Of a stretch of DNA of 46,047 nt, positions 34,058-42,966 are shown piece by piece. The stretch comes from Methylobacter sp. (GTDB lineage: Bacteria > Pseudomonadota > Gammaproteobacteria > Methylococcales > Methylomonadaceae). The stretch spans positions 1-46,047 of the forward strand of contig JAURYJ010000022.1 of NCBI GenBank assembly GCA_030653985.1, read 5' to 3'. The notes beneath the pieces were generated by a model, which saw only the letters and a list, made by a program, of their open reading frames with translations, made no database searches and was not told the DNA's origin. Numbering within the stretch: the first letter of the stretch is position 1; each line of letters starts with the position of its first letter. The translations under genes were made by a program, and so were the position numbers.

Positions 34058-34894
34058 ATGGCAAAAATATTAATTGTCGGCTGCGGCGCGATAGGTTCGG
34101 AACTTGGTCGGGTGTTATCGGCACAAGGTCATGATGTCACCGGGCTAAAACGCAAGCCGCCTTTATCCGCGCCAGGCCCTATCAACTATGTCACTGCCGA
34201 TATAAGTTCAGCGGCCGATCTGAGCGATTTGGACACCGATTTCACTCAGGCGTTTTTTATCCTTTCGCCTGACGGGCGCAATGAACAAAGCTATCACGCT
34301 GTTTATCAAACCGGCTTGGACAACCTGCTAACCAAGCTGCCAAAAACGCAGTGGCTGATGGTCTCATCAACCGGCGTCTATGGGCAAACCCAAGGCGAAT
34401 GGGTGGATGAAGATTCAGTCGCACAACCGGAAAATATCACCAGCCGCTTAATCAGACAGGCCGAACAAACATTGATCGATTCGAACCCATCTAATATCGT
34501 AGTGCGTTTTTCCGGAATTTACGGGCCGGGACGGGAATACCTGTTAAGGCAGGCGCTACAGACACCGGCCATCCAGCAAAACCCGACTTATTTTACCAAC
34601 CGTATACATCAGCAGGATTGCGTGGGCGTTTTATCTTTTTTACTGGAACAGCGTTTAGCGGGAAAGTCCTTAGCTCAATGCTATGTGGCCAGCGATGATG
34701 ATCCTGCGCCAACCTGGGAAGTGATGACCTGGCTGGCAGATCAACTGCATTGCCTGCGACCGACTGTTAAAACAGTCGATGCCGGAATGAATAAGCGCTG
34801 TAGCAACGCCAAGTTAAAGGCCTTGGGTTATGAATTCCACTATCCGAGCTATAAAGACGGCTATCTGGAATTAATTAAATTAAACCGAAAATAG
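34058..34894 (+). CDS. NAD(P)-binding epimerase-like protein (YeeZ-like SDR)
   Basis: This 278-residue protein has a Rossmann glycine motif GCGAIGSELGR, a central STGVYGQ strand end and FSGIYGPGREYL, as in the atypical short-chain dehydrogenase/YeeZ group. The usual YxxxK catalytic pair of classical SDRs is not evident. It starts 2 bases after the DUF523/DUF1722 gene, which suggests a shared transcript and perhaps a shared pathway. The substrate is unknown. Confidence 0.85.
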   Translation: MAKILIVGCGAIGSELGRVLSAQGHDVTGLKRKPPLSAPGPINYVTADISSAADLSDLDTDFTQAFFILSPDGRNEQSYHAVYQTGLDNLLTKLPKTQWLMVSSTGVYGQTQGEWVDEDSVAQPENITSRLIRQAEQTLIDSNPSNIVVRFSGIYGPGREYLLRQALQTPAIQQNPTYFTNRIHQQDCVGVLSFLLEQRLAGKSLAQCYVASDDDPAPTWEVMTWLADQLHCLRPTVKTVDAGMNKRCSNAKLKALGYEFHYPSYKDGYLELIKLNRK

Positions 34895-34908
34895 TTATGC
34901 CTGAAACT

Positions 34909-34967
34909 GTGGGCGCGCATTTATTCGTGTCATAGGCATTAAAAAACGCGAATCAATTCGCGCCCAC
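34909..34967. repeat. REP-like inverted repeat, GCGCGAATAAATTCGCGC family, copy 2
   Basis: The left arm 34909-34930 and right arm 34946-34967 are imperfectly complementary (GTGGGCGCG.../...CGCGCCCAC). They match the arms of copy 1 at 1512-1569 with several changes. The element lies between the convergent epimerase and Old Yellow Enzyme genes. Confidence 0.65.
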
Positions 34968-34980
34968 AATAGAGAAAATA

Positions 34981-36060
34981 TTAGTTATACCTCGGATAAT
35001 CGGTATAACCCCCTTCATCGCCGCCATAAAAAGTCGCCTGATCGGGCGTATTCAGCGGCAGATTTTTTGCAAAGCGCACAGGTAGATCCGGATTGGCGAT
35101 AAACAACTTACCAAACGCCACCATATCCGCATGATTCTGTTCAATGGCGCTATTGCCGCTCTCCAAGTCATAACCGTTATTAGCCATGTAGAAACCGGTA
35201 AAACAGTTTCTTAACGCCGGATAATCTACCTGCCGCTCACCGGTTAGCATGTCGCCTTCCAGCACATGCAGATAGGCCAACGGATAGTCGGATAAACTTT
35301 TGGCGACCGCGTTAAAGGTTTGCTGCGGCTGACTGTCTTTAATATCGTTAAAGCTGTTTTCCGGCGACACCCGCACCCCGACACGATGTGCGCCCCAGAC
35401 AGCGATGGTTTTTTCAACGACTTCAAGTAATAAGCGCATCCGTTTGGCAACATCGCCGCCGTAGCCGTCTTCCCGCCTATTGGTGCCGTCGCGTAAAAAC
35501 TGATCCAGCAAATAACCGTTGGCGGCATGAATCTCCACGCCATCGAAACCGGCCGCTTTAGCATTTTCTGCAGCACTTACATACTCGGCAACAATGCCCG
35601 GCAGCTCATCGAGAGTCAGCGCATGCGGCGTTTCAAAATCCTGCAAACCCTGATGGGTCATAGCCTGACCGGCCGCTTTCAACGCGGACGGCGCAACCGG
35701 TAAACATTGATCTGGTTGTAGCGATGAATGGGAGATTCTACCGGTATGCCAAAGCTGGATAAAAATCCGACCGCCTTCATTATGAACGGCATCAGTAACA
35801 CGTTTCCAGCCTGCAACCTGCGCTTTTGAATGTATCCCCGGCGTTCCCGGATAGCCAATACCGCTAGCCGATATTTGGCTGCCTTCGCTAATAATCAAAC
35901 CGGCTCCGGCGCGTTGCCGGTAATATTCCACATTCATGTCCTGAGGCACATTGCCCTCACCCGCCCGGTTGCGCGTCAACGGCGCCATAATTATCCGGTT
36001 GGCTAAGGCCAAATCTGCCAACAATATCGGCGAAAATAGATTGTTTTTTATGGATGTCAT
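34981..36060 (-). CDS. Old Yellow Enzyme family flavin oxidoreductase (alkene reductase)
   Basis: This 359-residue protein starts at ATG 36060 (AAAGAGC upstream); a longer frame to 36108 is less likely because it enters the hairpin at 36097. It is a TIM-barrel FMN enzyme with IIMAPLTRNRA, GLIISEGSQIS, QLWHTGRISH, the substrate-binding HAAN (in GVEIHAANGYLLDQFL) and RVSPENSFND. It reduces activated C=C bonds of enals, enones, nitro compounds or N-ethylmaleimide using NADPH (NemA-like). It is isolated from any obvious pathway. Confidence 0.94.
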   Translation of the reverse strand: MTSIKNNLFSPILLADLALANRIIMAPLTRNRAGEGNVPQDMNVEYYRQRAGAGLIISEGSQISASGIGYPGTPGIHSKAQVAGWKRVTDAVHNEGGRIFIQLWHTGRISHSSLQPDQCLPVAPSALKAAGQAMTHQGLQDFETPHALTLDELPGIVAEYVSAAENAKAAGFDGVEIHAANGYLLDQFLRDGTNRREDGYGGDVAKRMRLLLEVVEKTIAVWGAHRVGVRVSPENSFNDIKDSQPQQTFNAVAKSLSDYPLAYLHVLEGDMLTGERQVDYPALRNCFTGFYMANNGYDLESGNSAIEQNHADMVAFGKLFIANPDLPVRFAKNLPLNTPDQATFYGGDEGGYTDYPRYN

Positions 36061-36096
36061 GATGTGCTCTTTAAGATTTAGAATATATACAGGGTA

Positions 36097-36127
36097 ACGG
36101 GAGTGCAAGCGAAGCTTGCACTCCCGT
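36097..36127. repeat. Perfect hairpin, 14-bp stem with 3-nt loop
   Basis: ACGGGAGTGCAAGC and GCTTGCACTCCCGT are exact reverse complements around GAA. It lies between ftsH and the Old Yellow Enzyme gene. There is no T-run after it on either strand, so it looks like a REP-type element, an RNA-stability stem or an operator rather than an intrinsic terminator. Confidence 0.8.
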
Positions 36128-36178
36128 AGACCACACTTAACAATACAATAGCTTTACGTTAAGGCTCGACTAACCCAT

Positions 36179-38101
36179 TCAGACCTGCCCTGCAGGTTTA
36201 TGGGTCGTCGCCTTAATGGCTGTTTTATCGGCTTTATCTTTCATTTCATCATCCGGTTCCGAAGGTTTGTTCACTTGCAAATCATCGTCTTCCGCAGGCG
36301 GCCTAGGATTTTTGCCGGCCATTAAATCTTCAATTTGCAAGCGATCTATAGTTTCCCATTTCATCAGCGCATCGGCCATTTTATGCAGGATGTCGATATT
36401 CTCTTGCAGAATGGTTTCAGCGCGTTGATAGTTATGATCTATCACCGAACGTATTTCTTCATCGATCAGCTGTGCGACATTACTGGATACGGAACTGCCT
36501 TGAGTTCCCGGATGCCCCAAAAATGCTTGGCCGCCTTCCTCGCCATAAACCAGTGGCCCGAGTTTTTCGGAAAAACCCCAGCGCGTCACCATGTTGCGGG
36601 CCAATTCTGTAGCACGCTCGATATCATTCGATGCGCCGGTGGTTACCCGGTCGCCGCCGTAAATCATCAACTCCGCAATCCTGCCGCCGAACAAGCTGGC
36701 AATCTGGCTTTCGAGTTTGCGTTTGCTGGCGCTGTATTGATCCCGCTCGGGCAGAAACATGGTGATCCCCAGGGCTCGGCCTCTGGGCATAATACTGACT
36801 TTATAAACCGCATCATGATCCGGTGATTTTTGCCCGACGATACAATGCCCGGCTTCATGGTAAGCGGTTAATAATTTATCCTCTTCGGTCATCACCATGG
36901 TATGCCGCTCTGCGCCCATCAGGATTTTGTCCTTGGCTTTTTCAAGATCGCTCATGCTAACTTCGTGCTTGTTGGAACGGGCAGCAAACAGCGCGGCTTC
37001 ATTGACAATATTGGCCAAATCGGCACCTGAAAAACCGGGGGTACCTCGGGCAAGATATTTCAATTCGACATCGGCCGCCGCAGGCACTTTTTTGATATGC
37101 ACGTTGAGAATTTGCTCACGACCGCGCACATCGGGCAAACCGACATTCACCTGACGATCGAAACGCCCCGGTCTGAGTAGAGCCTTATCCAGCACGTCGG
37201 CGCGGTTGGTTGCGGCGATCACGATAACACCTTCATTACCGTTGAAACCGTCCATTTCCACCAGCAATTGATTCAACGTTTGCTCCCGTTCGTCATTGCC
37301 GCCACCCATGCCCGCACCGCCCCGCTGGCGACCGACCGCATCAATCTCGTCGATAAAGATAATACAAGGAGCATGCTCTTTAGCCTGGGCAAACATATCC
37401 CTGACTCTGGATGCACCGACACCAACAAACATTTCGACAAAATCCGAACCTGAAATGGTAAAAAACTTGACCCCGGCTTCTCCAGCAATGGCTCTGGCAA
37501 TCAGCGTTTTACCGGTTCCCGGCGGACCAACCATCAAAATACCACGCGGTATTGTTCCGCCCAATTTTTGAAATTTCTGCGGATCAGCCAAAAAATCAAC
37601 CAGCTCGGCCACGTCTTCTTTGGCTTCTTCACAACCGGCAACGTCGCTAAAAGTAACCATCATTTTGTCTTCTTCCAGCATTTTGGCTTTGCTCTTGCCA
37701 AAGCCACCGCCGCCCATGCCACCTTGTGTTCTGCGCATGTAAATGACCAGTACCACTATCATTAACAGCATCGGAAACCAGGAAATAAAGATCTTCATCA
37801 GCAAGGTCTCTTGCTCCGGCGGCACTGTCCTTATCTGCACACCGGCAGTCAGAAGATCGTCGATTAAATGCCCATCGCCGGGATTAAAGGTCTGGTAGTT
37901 TTGACCGTCTGAAGTCCGAACGCCAATCTGCTGGCCGCTCACTTCCACGCGTTCAACCTGTCCACTTTTTACCTTGCTGATAAATTCCGAATAGGCCAGG
38001 GAATCCTGTATTGGCGGCGTGGAGCGCAATCGGTCGTAGATTAAATAAACGCCGGCAATAACAACGCCGAAAATCAGAATATTAAACAAATTTTTTTTCA
38101 T
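36179..38101 (-). CDS. ftsH: ATP-dependent zinc metalloprotease FtsH
   Basis: This is a 640-residue protein from ATG 38101 (AAGAGAGA upstream); a frame to 38128 adds a few weak residues. Two membrane helices (about 7-22 and 107-122) flank a periplasmic loop. The AAA domain has Walker A GPPGTGKT (192-199), Walker B IIFIDEID (to 254), the second region of homology ending RPGRFDR, and the metalloprotease zinc site HEAGH (415-419). It is a hexameric inner-membrane protease that degrades misfolded membrane proteins and regulators such as LpxC or RpoH. E. coli-like rlmE and folP neighbours are absent, so it could be a second paralogue. Confidence 0.97.
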   Translation of the reverse strand: MKKNLFNILIFGVVIAGVYLIYDRLRSTPPIQDSLAYSEFISKVKSGQVERVEVSGQQIGVRTSDGQNYQTFNPGDGHLIDDLLTAGVQIRTVPPEQETLLMKIFISWFPMLLMIVVLVIYMRRTQGGMGGGGFGKSKAKMLEEDKMMVTFSDVAGCEEAKEDVAELVDFLADPQKFQKLGGTIPRGILMVGPPGTGKTLIARAIAGEAGVKFFTISGSDFVEMFVGVGASRVRDMFAQAKEHAPCIIFIDEIDAVGRQRGGAGMGGGNDEREQTLNQLLVEMDGFNGNEGVIVIAATNRADVLDKALLRPGRFDRQVNVGLPDVRGREQILNVHIKKVPAAADVELKYLARGTPGFSGADLANIVNEAALFAARSNKHEVSMSDLEKAKDKILMGAERHTMVMTEEDKLLTAYHEAGHCIVGQKSPDHDAVYKVSIMPRGRALGITMFLPERDQYSASKRKLESQIASLFGGRIAELMIYGGDRVTTGASNDIERATELARNMVTRWGFSEKLGPLVYGEEGGQAFLGHPGTQGSSVSSNVAQLIDEEIRSVIDHNYQRAETILQENIDILHKMADALMKWETIDRLQIEDLMAGKNPRPPAEDDDLQVNKPSEPDDEMKDKADKTAIKATTHKPAGQV

Positions 38102-38192
38102 AGGTATCTCTCTTGGCGGCGACTGCATGGATGGTGGCCGCGACTACTCCCGGCAGTCGTCGGTATTTACTCCATCCATGGAGGTCGGAAGT

Positions 38193-38220
38193 GTCGCAAT
38201 CGGTAGGAAACCGATGCGAC
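38193..38220. repeat. Hairpin between sigma factor and ftsH
   Basis: GTCGCA-ATCGGT and ACCGAT-GCGAC form an imperfect stem (one bulge) around AGGAA, in the gap between the two minus-strand genes. It could be a repeat or an attenuating stem. No T-run follows on the minus strand. Confidence 0.5.
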
Positions 38221-38240
38221 TACTTAATAACGAGCATTAA

Positions 38241-39563
38241 TCATAAAAAACTCATTAATTGCTCACCATAATTGAGTTTCATTTTTTTAAGCGCCATCAC
38301 TTGAATCTGCCTAACCCGCTCTCGGGTTAAGTGAAGTTCTGCGCCAATTTCCTGTAAAGTCATTTCATTATCGGTATTGATCCCGAAATGACAGCAAATA
38401 ATCGTTAACTCCCGTGGATTAAGAATTTTAATCGCCTTGCTAACCCAGGTTTTAAGGTCAGATTGCTCTATTTTTTTAAACGGCTGATCAAAAACCTGCT
38501 GTTCTAAAAAACTAATCGGTGCCAATGAATCATCATCGTCATCTAAATTTTCCAACGATACTGCCGTTTGCGAGATCGATAAAATAGCACTTATTTGGTC
38601 AACGGACATTTCTGAGTACTCACTTAATTCTTTAAGCAAAGGCTCTCTGCCCGTTTTTGAAAGCAACTCGGTTTTAGCGCGCAATACCTTATGTATGTTA
38701 GCTACCTGCTCACAAGGCACACGCACGACTCTTTCGCCACGAGACAAAGCGCGGGACATAGCCTGTCTTATCCAATAAGCCGCATAGGTTGAAAACTGAA
38801 ATCCCAGACGGTAATCGAATTTGTCGATAGCGCGTAATAAGCCGGTTTGACCTTCCTGAACTAGATCATCAAAGTCTAAAAACCCGCATCGGTATCGGTT
38901 GGCTATGAACAACACCAAGCCGGAATTTGCCTCGGCTAATGCCTGCCTTGAACTTAACCAAAGATGTTCTGCAAAAATCATATCCGTTACATATTGACGC
39001 ATCTCGGCAGCGGATAAAAACAGAAATTGCTCATCAAATTGACTAGCGCGCATGGCATCAATTATATCAGGCAGTTTTAACTTGTCGCGCCGACTTGATC
39101 CTTGCAGCCGTTTGAAAACCAAATCGGGACAATTTTTGGCTAATTGAGCGCAATCACCTCGGGTCTTGAAGGCATAAATGATAAGCTCCGTCAGCACCAG
39201 CAGGTCTTCAATCGAAAAAGGAAATTCCTCTAATGCCTCGGTTAATTGCTGTCTTTCATCGGCATCAGCCTTATGCTTAAATCCTCGGCCTGAAAACGAC
39301 AGGCTTGCCAGCAAGTAATGGCTCTTGATTTTTGCTAACGTAACCGTCAGCGCTTCGACAGCCTGCTCAGGCTTGGACGCGTCGGCTTCGTATCGATGAA
39401 GCAACCATAACGCAGTGGCAGGAAATTGTGACAGGATATTAATCAGTCTGGTCTTACCGGCCTCTAAATTACTCGCCATTTGTAAAGTGCAATGCTCAGC
39501 GCTTTCTTTCGCTTCATTATCAAGCGCTTTTCCCGGCATTAACAAACATTTATTTAAATTCAT
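38241..39563 (-). CDS. RpoD-like group 2 sigma factor
   Basis: This is a 440-residue protein from ATG 39563 or 39566 (GGGGGGCT upstream). An N-terminal part of about 200 residues resembles a shortened region 1.2/non-conserved region of RpoD (LINILSQFPATALWLLHRYEAD). Region 2 follows (LVQEGQTGLLRAIDKFDYRLGFQFSTYAAYWIRQAMSRAL), then regions 3 and 4.2 (TLQEIGAELHLTRERVRQIQVMALKKMK). It ends in SFL as RpoD does. It lacks region 1.1. In region 2.4 the usual TYATWWIRQA is TYAAYWIRQA, so it may read somewhat different -10 sequences. It probably directs a specialised regulon. Confidence 0.88.
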   Translation of the reverse strand: MNLNKCLLMPGKALDNEAKESAEHCTLQMASNLEAGKTRLINILSQFPATALWLLHRYEADASKPEQAVEALTVTLAKIKSHYLLASLSFSGRGFKHKADADERQQLTEALEEFPFSIEDLLVLTELIIYAFKTRGDCAQLAKNCPDLVFKRLQGSSRRDKLKLPDIIDAMRASQFDEQFLFLSAAEMRQYVTDMIFAEHLWLSSRQALAEANSGLVLFIANRYRCGFLDFDDLVQEGQTGLLRAIDKFDYRLGFQFSTYAAYWIRQAMSRALSRGERVVRVPCEQVANIHKVLRAKTELLSKTGREPLLKELSEYSEMSVDQISAILSISQTAVSLENLDDDDDSLAPISFLEQQVFDQPFKKIEQSDLKTWVSKAIKILNPRELTIICCHFGINTDNEMTLQEIGAELHLTRERVRQIQVMALKKMKLNYGEQLMSFL

Positions 39564-39793
39564 CATAGCCCCCCAAACCTTGCACACACTGTTTTAAAGC
39601 TTGTTCGACCAAGCTCCTGCTGTGAAAAATAGTGCGGTTAAAGGCATTCATCAAATTCACATAATAATACCGATCTCATTGAATAAAAATCCTTTCAGCA
39701 GTAGGGTATATTTAAGACCGCCCCATAAACATCAGCTTAAAGACCACTGAGATTCACTCTCTTGTATTAATATGCATGTTTTCTGCATGCCCT

Positions 39794-39907
39794 CTATGAT
39801 GAATGACTTTTTTGGGCTGACTTAGTTAAGACCACATCAACCTTTCCGCCATAGGAACGATAAAATACCGAGCCATTGAAAGCTGAATACACCACAGTTA
39901 CTTCCAT
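39794..39907 (-). CDS. Possible tiny hypothetical protein
   Basis: A 37-codon frame from ATG (39907-39905) to TAG has a protein-like composition (VVYSAFNGSVFYRSYGGKVDVVLT). A purine-rich GAAGAAG lies just upstream but close to the ATG. It has no recognised domain and could equally be a decayed gene end. I include it only as a weak candidate. Confidence 0.2.
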   Translation of the reverse strand: MEVTVVYSAFNGSVFYRSYGGKVDVVLTKSAQKSHSS

Positions 39908-40045
39908 AGCTTCTTCATATCGTTTTTATAAAATATTTATAATCGTATATTGGAAATCAAGCGTTTATACAATACTAATATGCTATGGATCAATAGGTTT
40001 TTCCTATATAAATACAAATCCATTTTATCGTACTCTCCTCCCAGA

Positions 40046-40186
40046 GCTTAGGTAACTCGCAATAAATAAAATACCCCCATAGGATGTGCTGAACGCAGTG
40101 AAGCGCATCGCTCAATCACGAATGATGCGCTTCACTGCCGTTCAGCACATCCTACAAAAGTAGCGGTTTATTTTTGCGTCTTGCCT
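40046..40186. repeat. 141-bp palindromic element, copy B
   Basis: It is the inverted partner of 32397-32537, with four differences over 141 bases and in the opposite orientation. Together the two enclose about 7.5 kb (DUF1499, DUF523/1722, epimerase, OYE, ftsH and sigma factor genes). Confidence 0.9.
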
Positions 40187-40420
40187 TATGAAAGAATTTA
40201 TCAATGAGTCAAGCGTTTGCAGCTGCCGAAACAGCAAAACGGCATACCAAGAGCACCAAGTATTTTAGTATACGAAACTAGCCGAATCATTTCTTTCGCG
40301 TTTTTGGTACTCTCTGTGGTAAATTTTTCTTAAATGATTTGACTATTACTTTCACAATCTCCGCAGCGTGAGCACGATAATCTATGCATTCTGCCGGACT
40401 AAATACCTGTTGAATTTACC

Positions 40421-41122
40421 ATGACTGCTATTCCTTTATTGATTACCGCCCCACATCCTTGCAGCTATTTGGACGACGAACAAGCGCAATCCGCGTTTGT
40501 TGATCCATCATTCCGACTGGATACCGTGATTTATTCGTTGCTGATTGCACACGGTTTCAGACGTAGCGGCGATGATGTTTATCGCCCCCAGTGTGCGCAA
40601 TGCTCGCAATGCGTTCCGGTGCGCTTACCCGTTGCACAATTTAAGCCCAACCGCAGCCAAAAGCGTTGCTTGCAAAAAAACCGGCAAACCACCGCCGTCA
40701 TTAAGCCTGCCGTTTTTGAACAAGCCCATTACGATCTTTATCTGCGCTACCAAAATCAGCGCCATGCCGAAGGCAACATGGCAAATACCCGTCCCGATGA
40801 ATACATTAAATTTTTAGGCAGTTCATGGTGTAACACCCAATTTATAGAGTTTTTTTGTGACGATGAACTTGCTGCCGTTGCGATTGTAGACTGCCTCGAT
40901 AACGCCCTCTCTGCCGTTTACACCTTCTTTGACCCCAGGTTTTCTAGCTACAGTCTCGGCGTTTACGCAGTGCTGTGGCAAATACAACATGCACAGAATC
41001 AGGGCCTGGAATGGTTGTATCTAGGTTTTTGGATTGCCAACTGCCGGAAAATGAACTACAAAGACCAATACCAGCCTTTGCAAGGTTTTATCGGTCAACA
41101 GTGGACCCTGATCAGCCCTTGA
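40421..41122 (+). CDS. bpt: Aspartate/glutamate leucyltransferase (Bpt)
   Basis: This 233-residue cytoplasmic enzyme transfers leucine from leucyl-tRNA to proteins with N-terminal Asp or Glu, marking them for the N-degron pathway (ClpS/ClpAP). The pattern CSYLDDEQAQSAFVDP near the start, the RPQCAQCSQCVPVRL Cys-rich motif (about 53-68) and the C-terminal LYLGFWIANCRKMNYKDQYQPLQ match the bacterial Bpt/arginyltransferase family. The length is normal (E. coli has no Bpt; Vibrio and other proteobacteria do). ClpS/ClpA genes are not in this window. It appears as a single gene. Confidence 0.93.
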   Translation: MTAIPLLITAPHPCSYLDDEQAQSAFVDPSFRLDTVIYSLLIAHGFRRSGDDVYRPQCAQCSQCVPVRLPVAQFKPNRSQKRCLQKNRQTTAVIKPAVFEQAHYDLYLRYQNQRHAEGNMANTRPDEYIKFLGSSWCNTQFIEFFCDDELAAVAIVDCLDNALSAVYTFFDPRFSSYSLGVYAVLWQIQHAQNQGLEWLYLGFWIANCRKMNYKDQYQPLQGFIGQQWTLISP

Positions 41123-41438
41123 AGTTGCGACCAACAAACGTTTATAAATGGTCTGATGCGTGCTGTAACCGACTCAATGACAAGCTGTTACCACTAAGCA
41201 TGAAAAACCATCATCTTCTGGGTTAATCCCGATTGGATGCGACCAAAGCTAACATTTTTTCGATTGAGAGCGGGTCTGACCCCATCAGCGCAAGAATTAA
41301 TAAAGGCAAGTGGGCGCCTATGAATCTACTGCCATGGCGAATTTAAAGCCAACTATTGAAGCCCGTCAGAAGCTACAGATACTTTTTCCGGGCAAGAGCA
41401 AACTCCAAATAAAATGTTTGTCAACGTAACGGTGTCGC
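41123..41438. other. Intergenic region between convergent bpt and arsM
   Basis: These 316 bases separate two genes that end facing each other. There is a short palindrome GGGTCTGACCC at 41272-41282. A 31-codon frame at 41334-41429 has no recognised domain. No T-tailed terminator hairpin was seen. Confidence 0.4.
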
Positions 41439-42485
41439 TCAGCAACACAAGCCACCGGTTTCTTCTGCCAAGTTACTTTGCAGCCCTGAGGTGCAGTCAA
41501 ACAAGCCGAAGTGGCAGGATTTTTCACCCACTACCTGAAAATGTTCGGCGTAACGGCTGGCGGCCAGCATATCGGCGGTGTTGCCGCATACCCGTAGCGG
41601 CCTTCCGGTTTCGAAGTGATGATGGTCGTCCAGGTCGAAACTGTGAAGATGCTCGGGGATGCTGCCGAGATAGCAAGCCATCTGCCCGTAATCCTCGCAG
41701 CGGTCTTCCAGCGGTAGCTTGAACGCGCTGACGGTGACCGAGCTGAATTTGACCATGCCGATTTTGGCGTCGACGTCGGCATCGTTGATACTGATGGGCG
41801 TTTGTTTAATCACGCGCACATCGGGGCATCCCAGATCATGCAAAATACGCCGGAAGTCTTCCCAATACAAGGCACCGCCCAGACATTCTCCCAGCAAAAC
41901 CGGGTCTTGACGCAAGGCGACAGGAATGCGGCGGTCGGCGAAGACGTCGGAAAAATACAGTTCGCCGCCCGGCTTTAATACCCGGAATATTTCCGCCAGC
42001 ACTTTGGACTTTTCCGGCGACAGGTTGATCACGCAATTGGACACTACTATATCGATACTGTTGTCTTCGATACCGACAGCGGCAAGATTTTCGATATGGC
42101 CGTGCAAAAATTCGACATTGGCATAACCATAGCGCTCGGCATGCCAGTCACGATGACGCACGGCGACTTCCAACTGCTCCGGCGTCATATCGACGCCAAT
42201 CACCCTGCCCTCGGGGCCGCCCAGTTTCGATAGCAAATAGCAGTCGCGACCGGAACCGCAGCCCAAATCCAGCACGGTCTTGCCATAGACAGCCGGAGGC
42301 AGCGGGGAGCCGCAGCCGTAAAAACGCTCCAGCACTTCCGGGTGCAAGCCGACCAGCAGGGCTTTTAAGTAACTGGGCATCGCGTCGATACTGCAACAGG
42401 CACTGGTTTTCAGATCATTGCTGGATTGCAAAACCTGGCCATAATAATGGCGGACGGATTCGCTGATTTCGATACTGGTTGTCAT
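41439..42485 (-). CDS. arsM: Arsenite S-adenosylmethionine methyltransferase (ArsM-like)
   Basis: This is a 348-residue protein from ATG 42485 (GAGAGC upstream). The S-adenosylmethionine-binding motif is VLDLGCGSGRD (about 71-81). Cysteines at 30, 58, 151 and 201 reproduce the spacing of the four catalytic cysteines of the characterised algal enzyme (44, 72, 174 and 224): the 28- and 50-residue gaps are the same. An ArsM-type C-terminal domain ends in GLCC. The enzyme methylates As(III) to less toxic or volatile forms. There is no arsR, arsB or arsC here, so it is a stand-alone detoxification gene. Confidence 0.9.
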   Translation of the reverse strand: MTTSIEISESVRHYYGQVLQSSNDLKTSACCSIDAMPSYLKALLVGLHPEVLERFYGCGSPLPPAVYGKTVLDLGCGSGRDCYLLSKLGGPEGRVIGVDMTPEQLEVAVRHRDWHAERYGYANVEFLHGHIENLAAVGIEDNSIDIVVSNCVINLSPEKSKVLAEIFRVLKPGGELYFSDVFADRRIPVALRQDPVLLGECLGGALYWEDFRRILHDLGCPDVRVIKQTPISINDADVDAKIGMVKFSSVTVSAFKLPLEDRCEDYGQMACYLGSIPEHLHSFDLDDHHHFETGRPLRVCGNTADMLAASRYAEHFQVVGEKSCHFGLFDCTSGLQSNLAEETGGLCC

Positions 42486-42772
42486 AAGTTTGCTCTCGTG
42501 TTTTAAAATAAAAATCGGTGCCAACAACCTGGATGGCAGCCATACATAATAACAATGAATAAGTCGTTAACCTCAGTGGAAACCTTACAGAAAAATCCCT
42601 GGCTATCTAATCAACCGGTTCAATTTCATTCATACACTAACAACACTTTTGTGTAGCCACTGTTTAGCCAGGCTTATGGCAATACTATTGTTCAGTCAAG
42701 ATGACAATGAATAATAATTTTTCGTTACACAGTGAGTTTGACCATCTTATAACAAACAGTAGTCGTTATTAT

Positions 42773-42870
42773 TAACTGATGTTACGCACCGACTACGAAT
42801 TAGCAATAACTTATGGTCATTTTTGCTTTGTAAGTTATTGATTTTTGGTTTACCTGCGTAACATCAGTTA
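42773..42870. mobile_element. 98-bp element with perfect 16-bp terminal inverted repeats (MITE-like)
   Basis: TAACTGATGTTACGCA at 42773-42788 and its exact reverse complement at 42855-42870 bound a 66-base core. The core carries a second nested inverted repeat, CAATAACTTA (42804-42813) and TAAGTTATTG (42831-42840). The element is AT-rich, non-coding and intergenic. It could be a miniature transposable element or an insertion-sequence remnant. Target-site duplication is not clear. Confidence 0.65.
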
Positions 42871-42966
42871 TTAAACAATCCTTACACATTATTTACTCAA
42901 TCTCTGAGCCAGACACAAATCGATCAACCTTGACATTGAGTCGCTCTGTCTCAAGTAGAATGCGTT

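Larger units (their letters stand above)
39564..40420. other. Intergenic region with a 141-bp repeat
   Basis: About 850 bases lie between the sigma factor and bpt. They hold the second 141-bp element (40046-40186) and a possible 37-codon frame on the minus strand at 39794-39907. The sigma factor promoter must be near 39600. I see no RNA gene. Confidence 0.5.

Noticed and set aside
32397..40186. Composite transposon made of the two 141-bp copies
   Set aside because: No transposase in or near the repeats, and the enclosed genes are mostly ordinary chromosomal genes.
41334..41429. 31-codon frame in the bpt/arsM gap
   Set aside because: Too short, no ribosome site or domain; likely chance or a decayed fragment.
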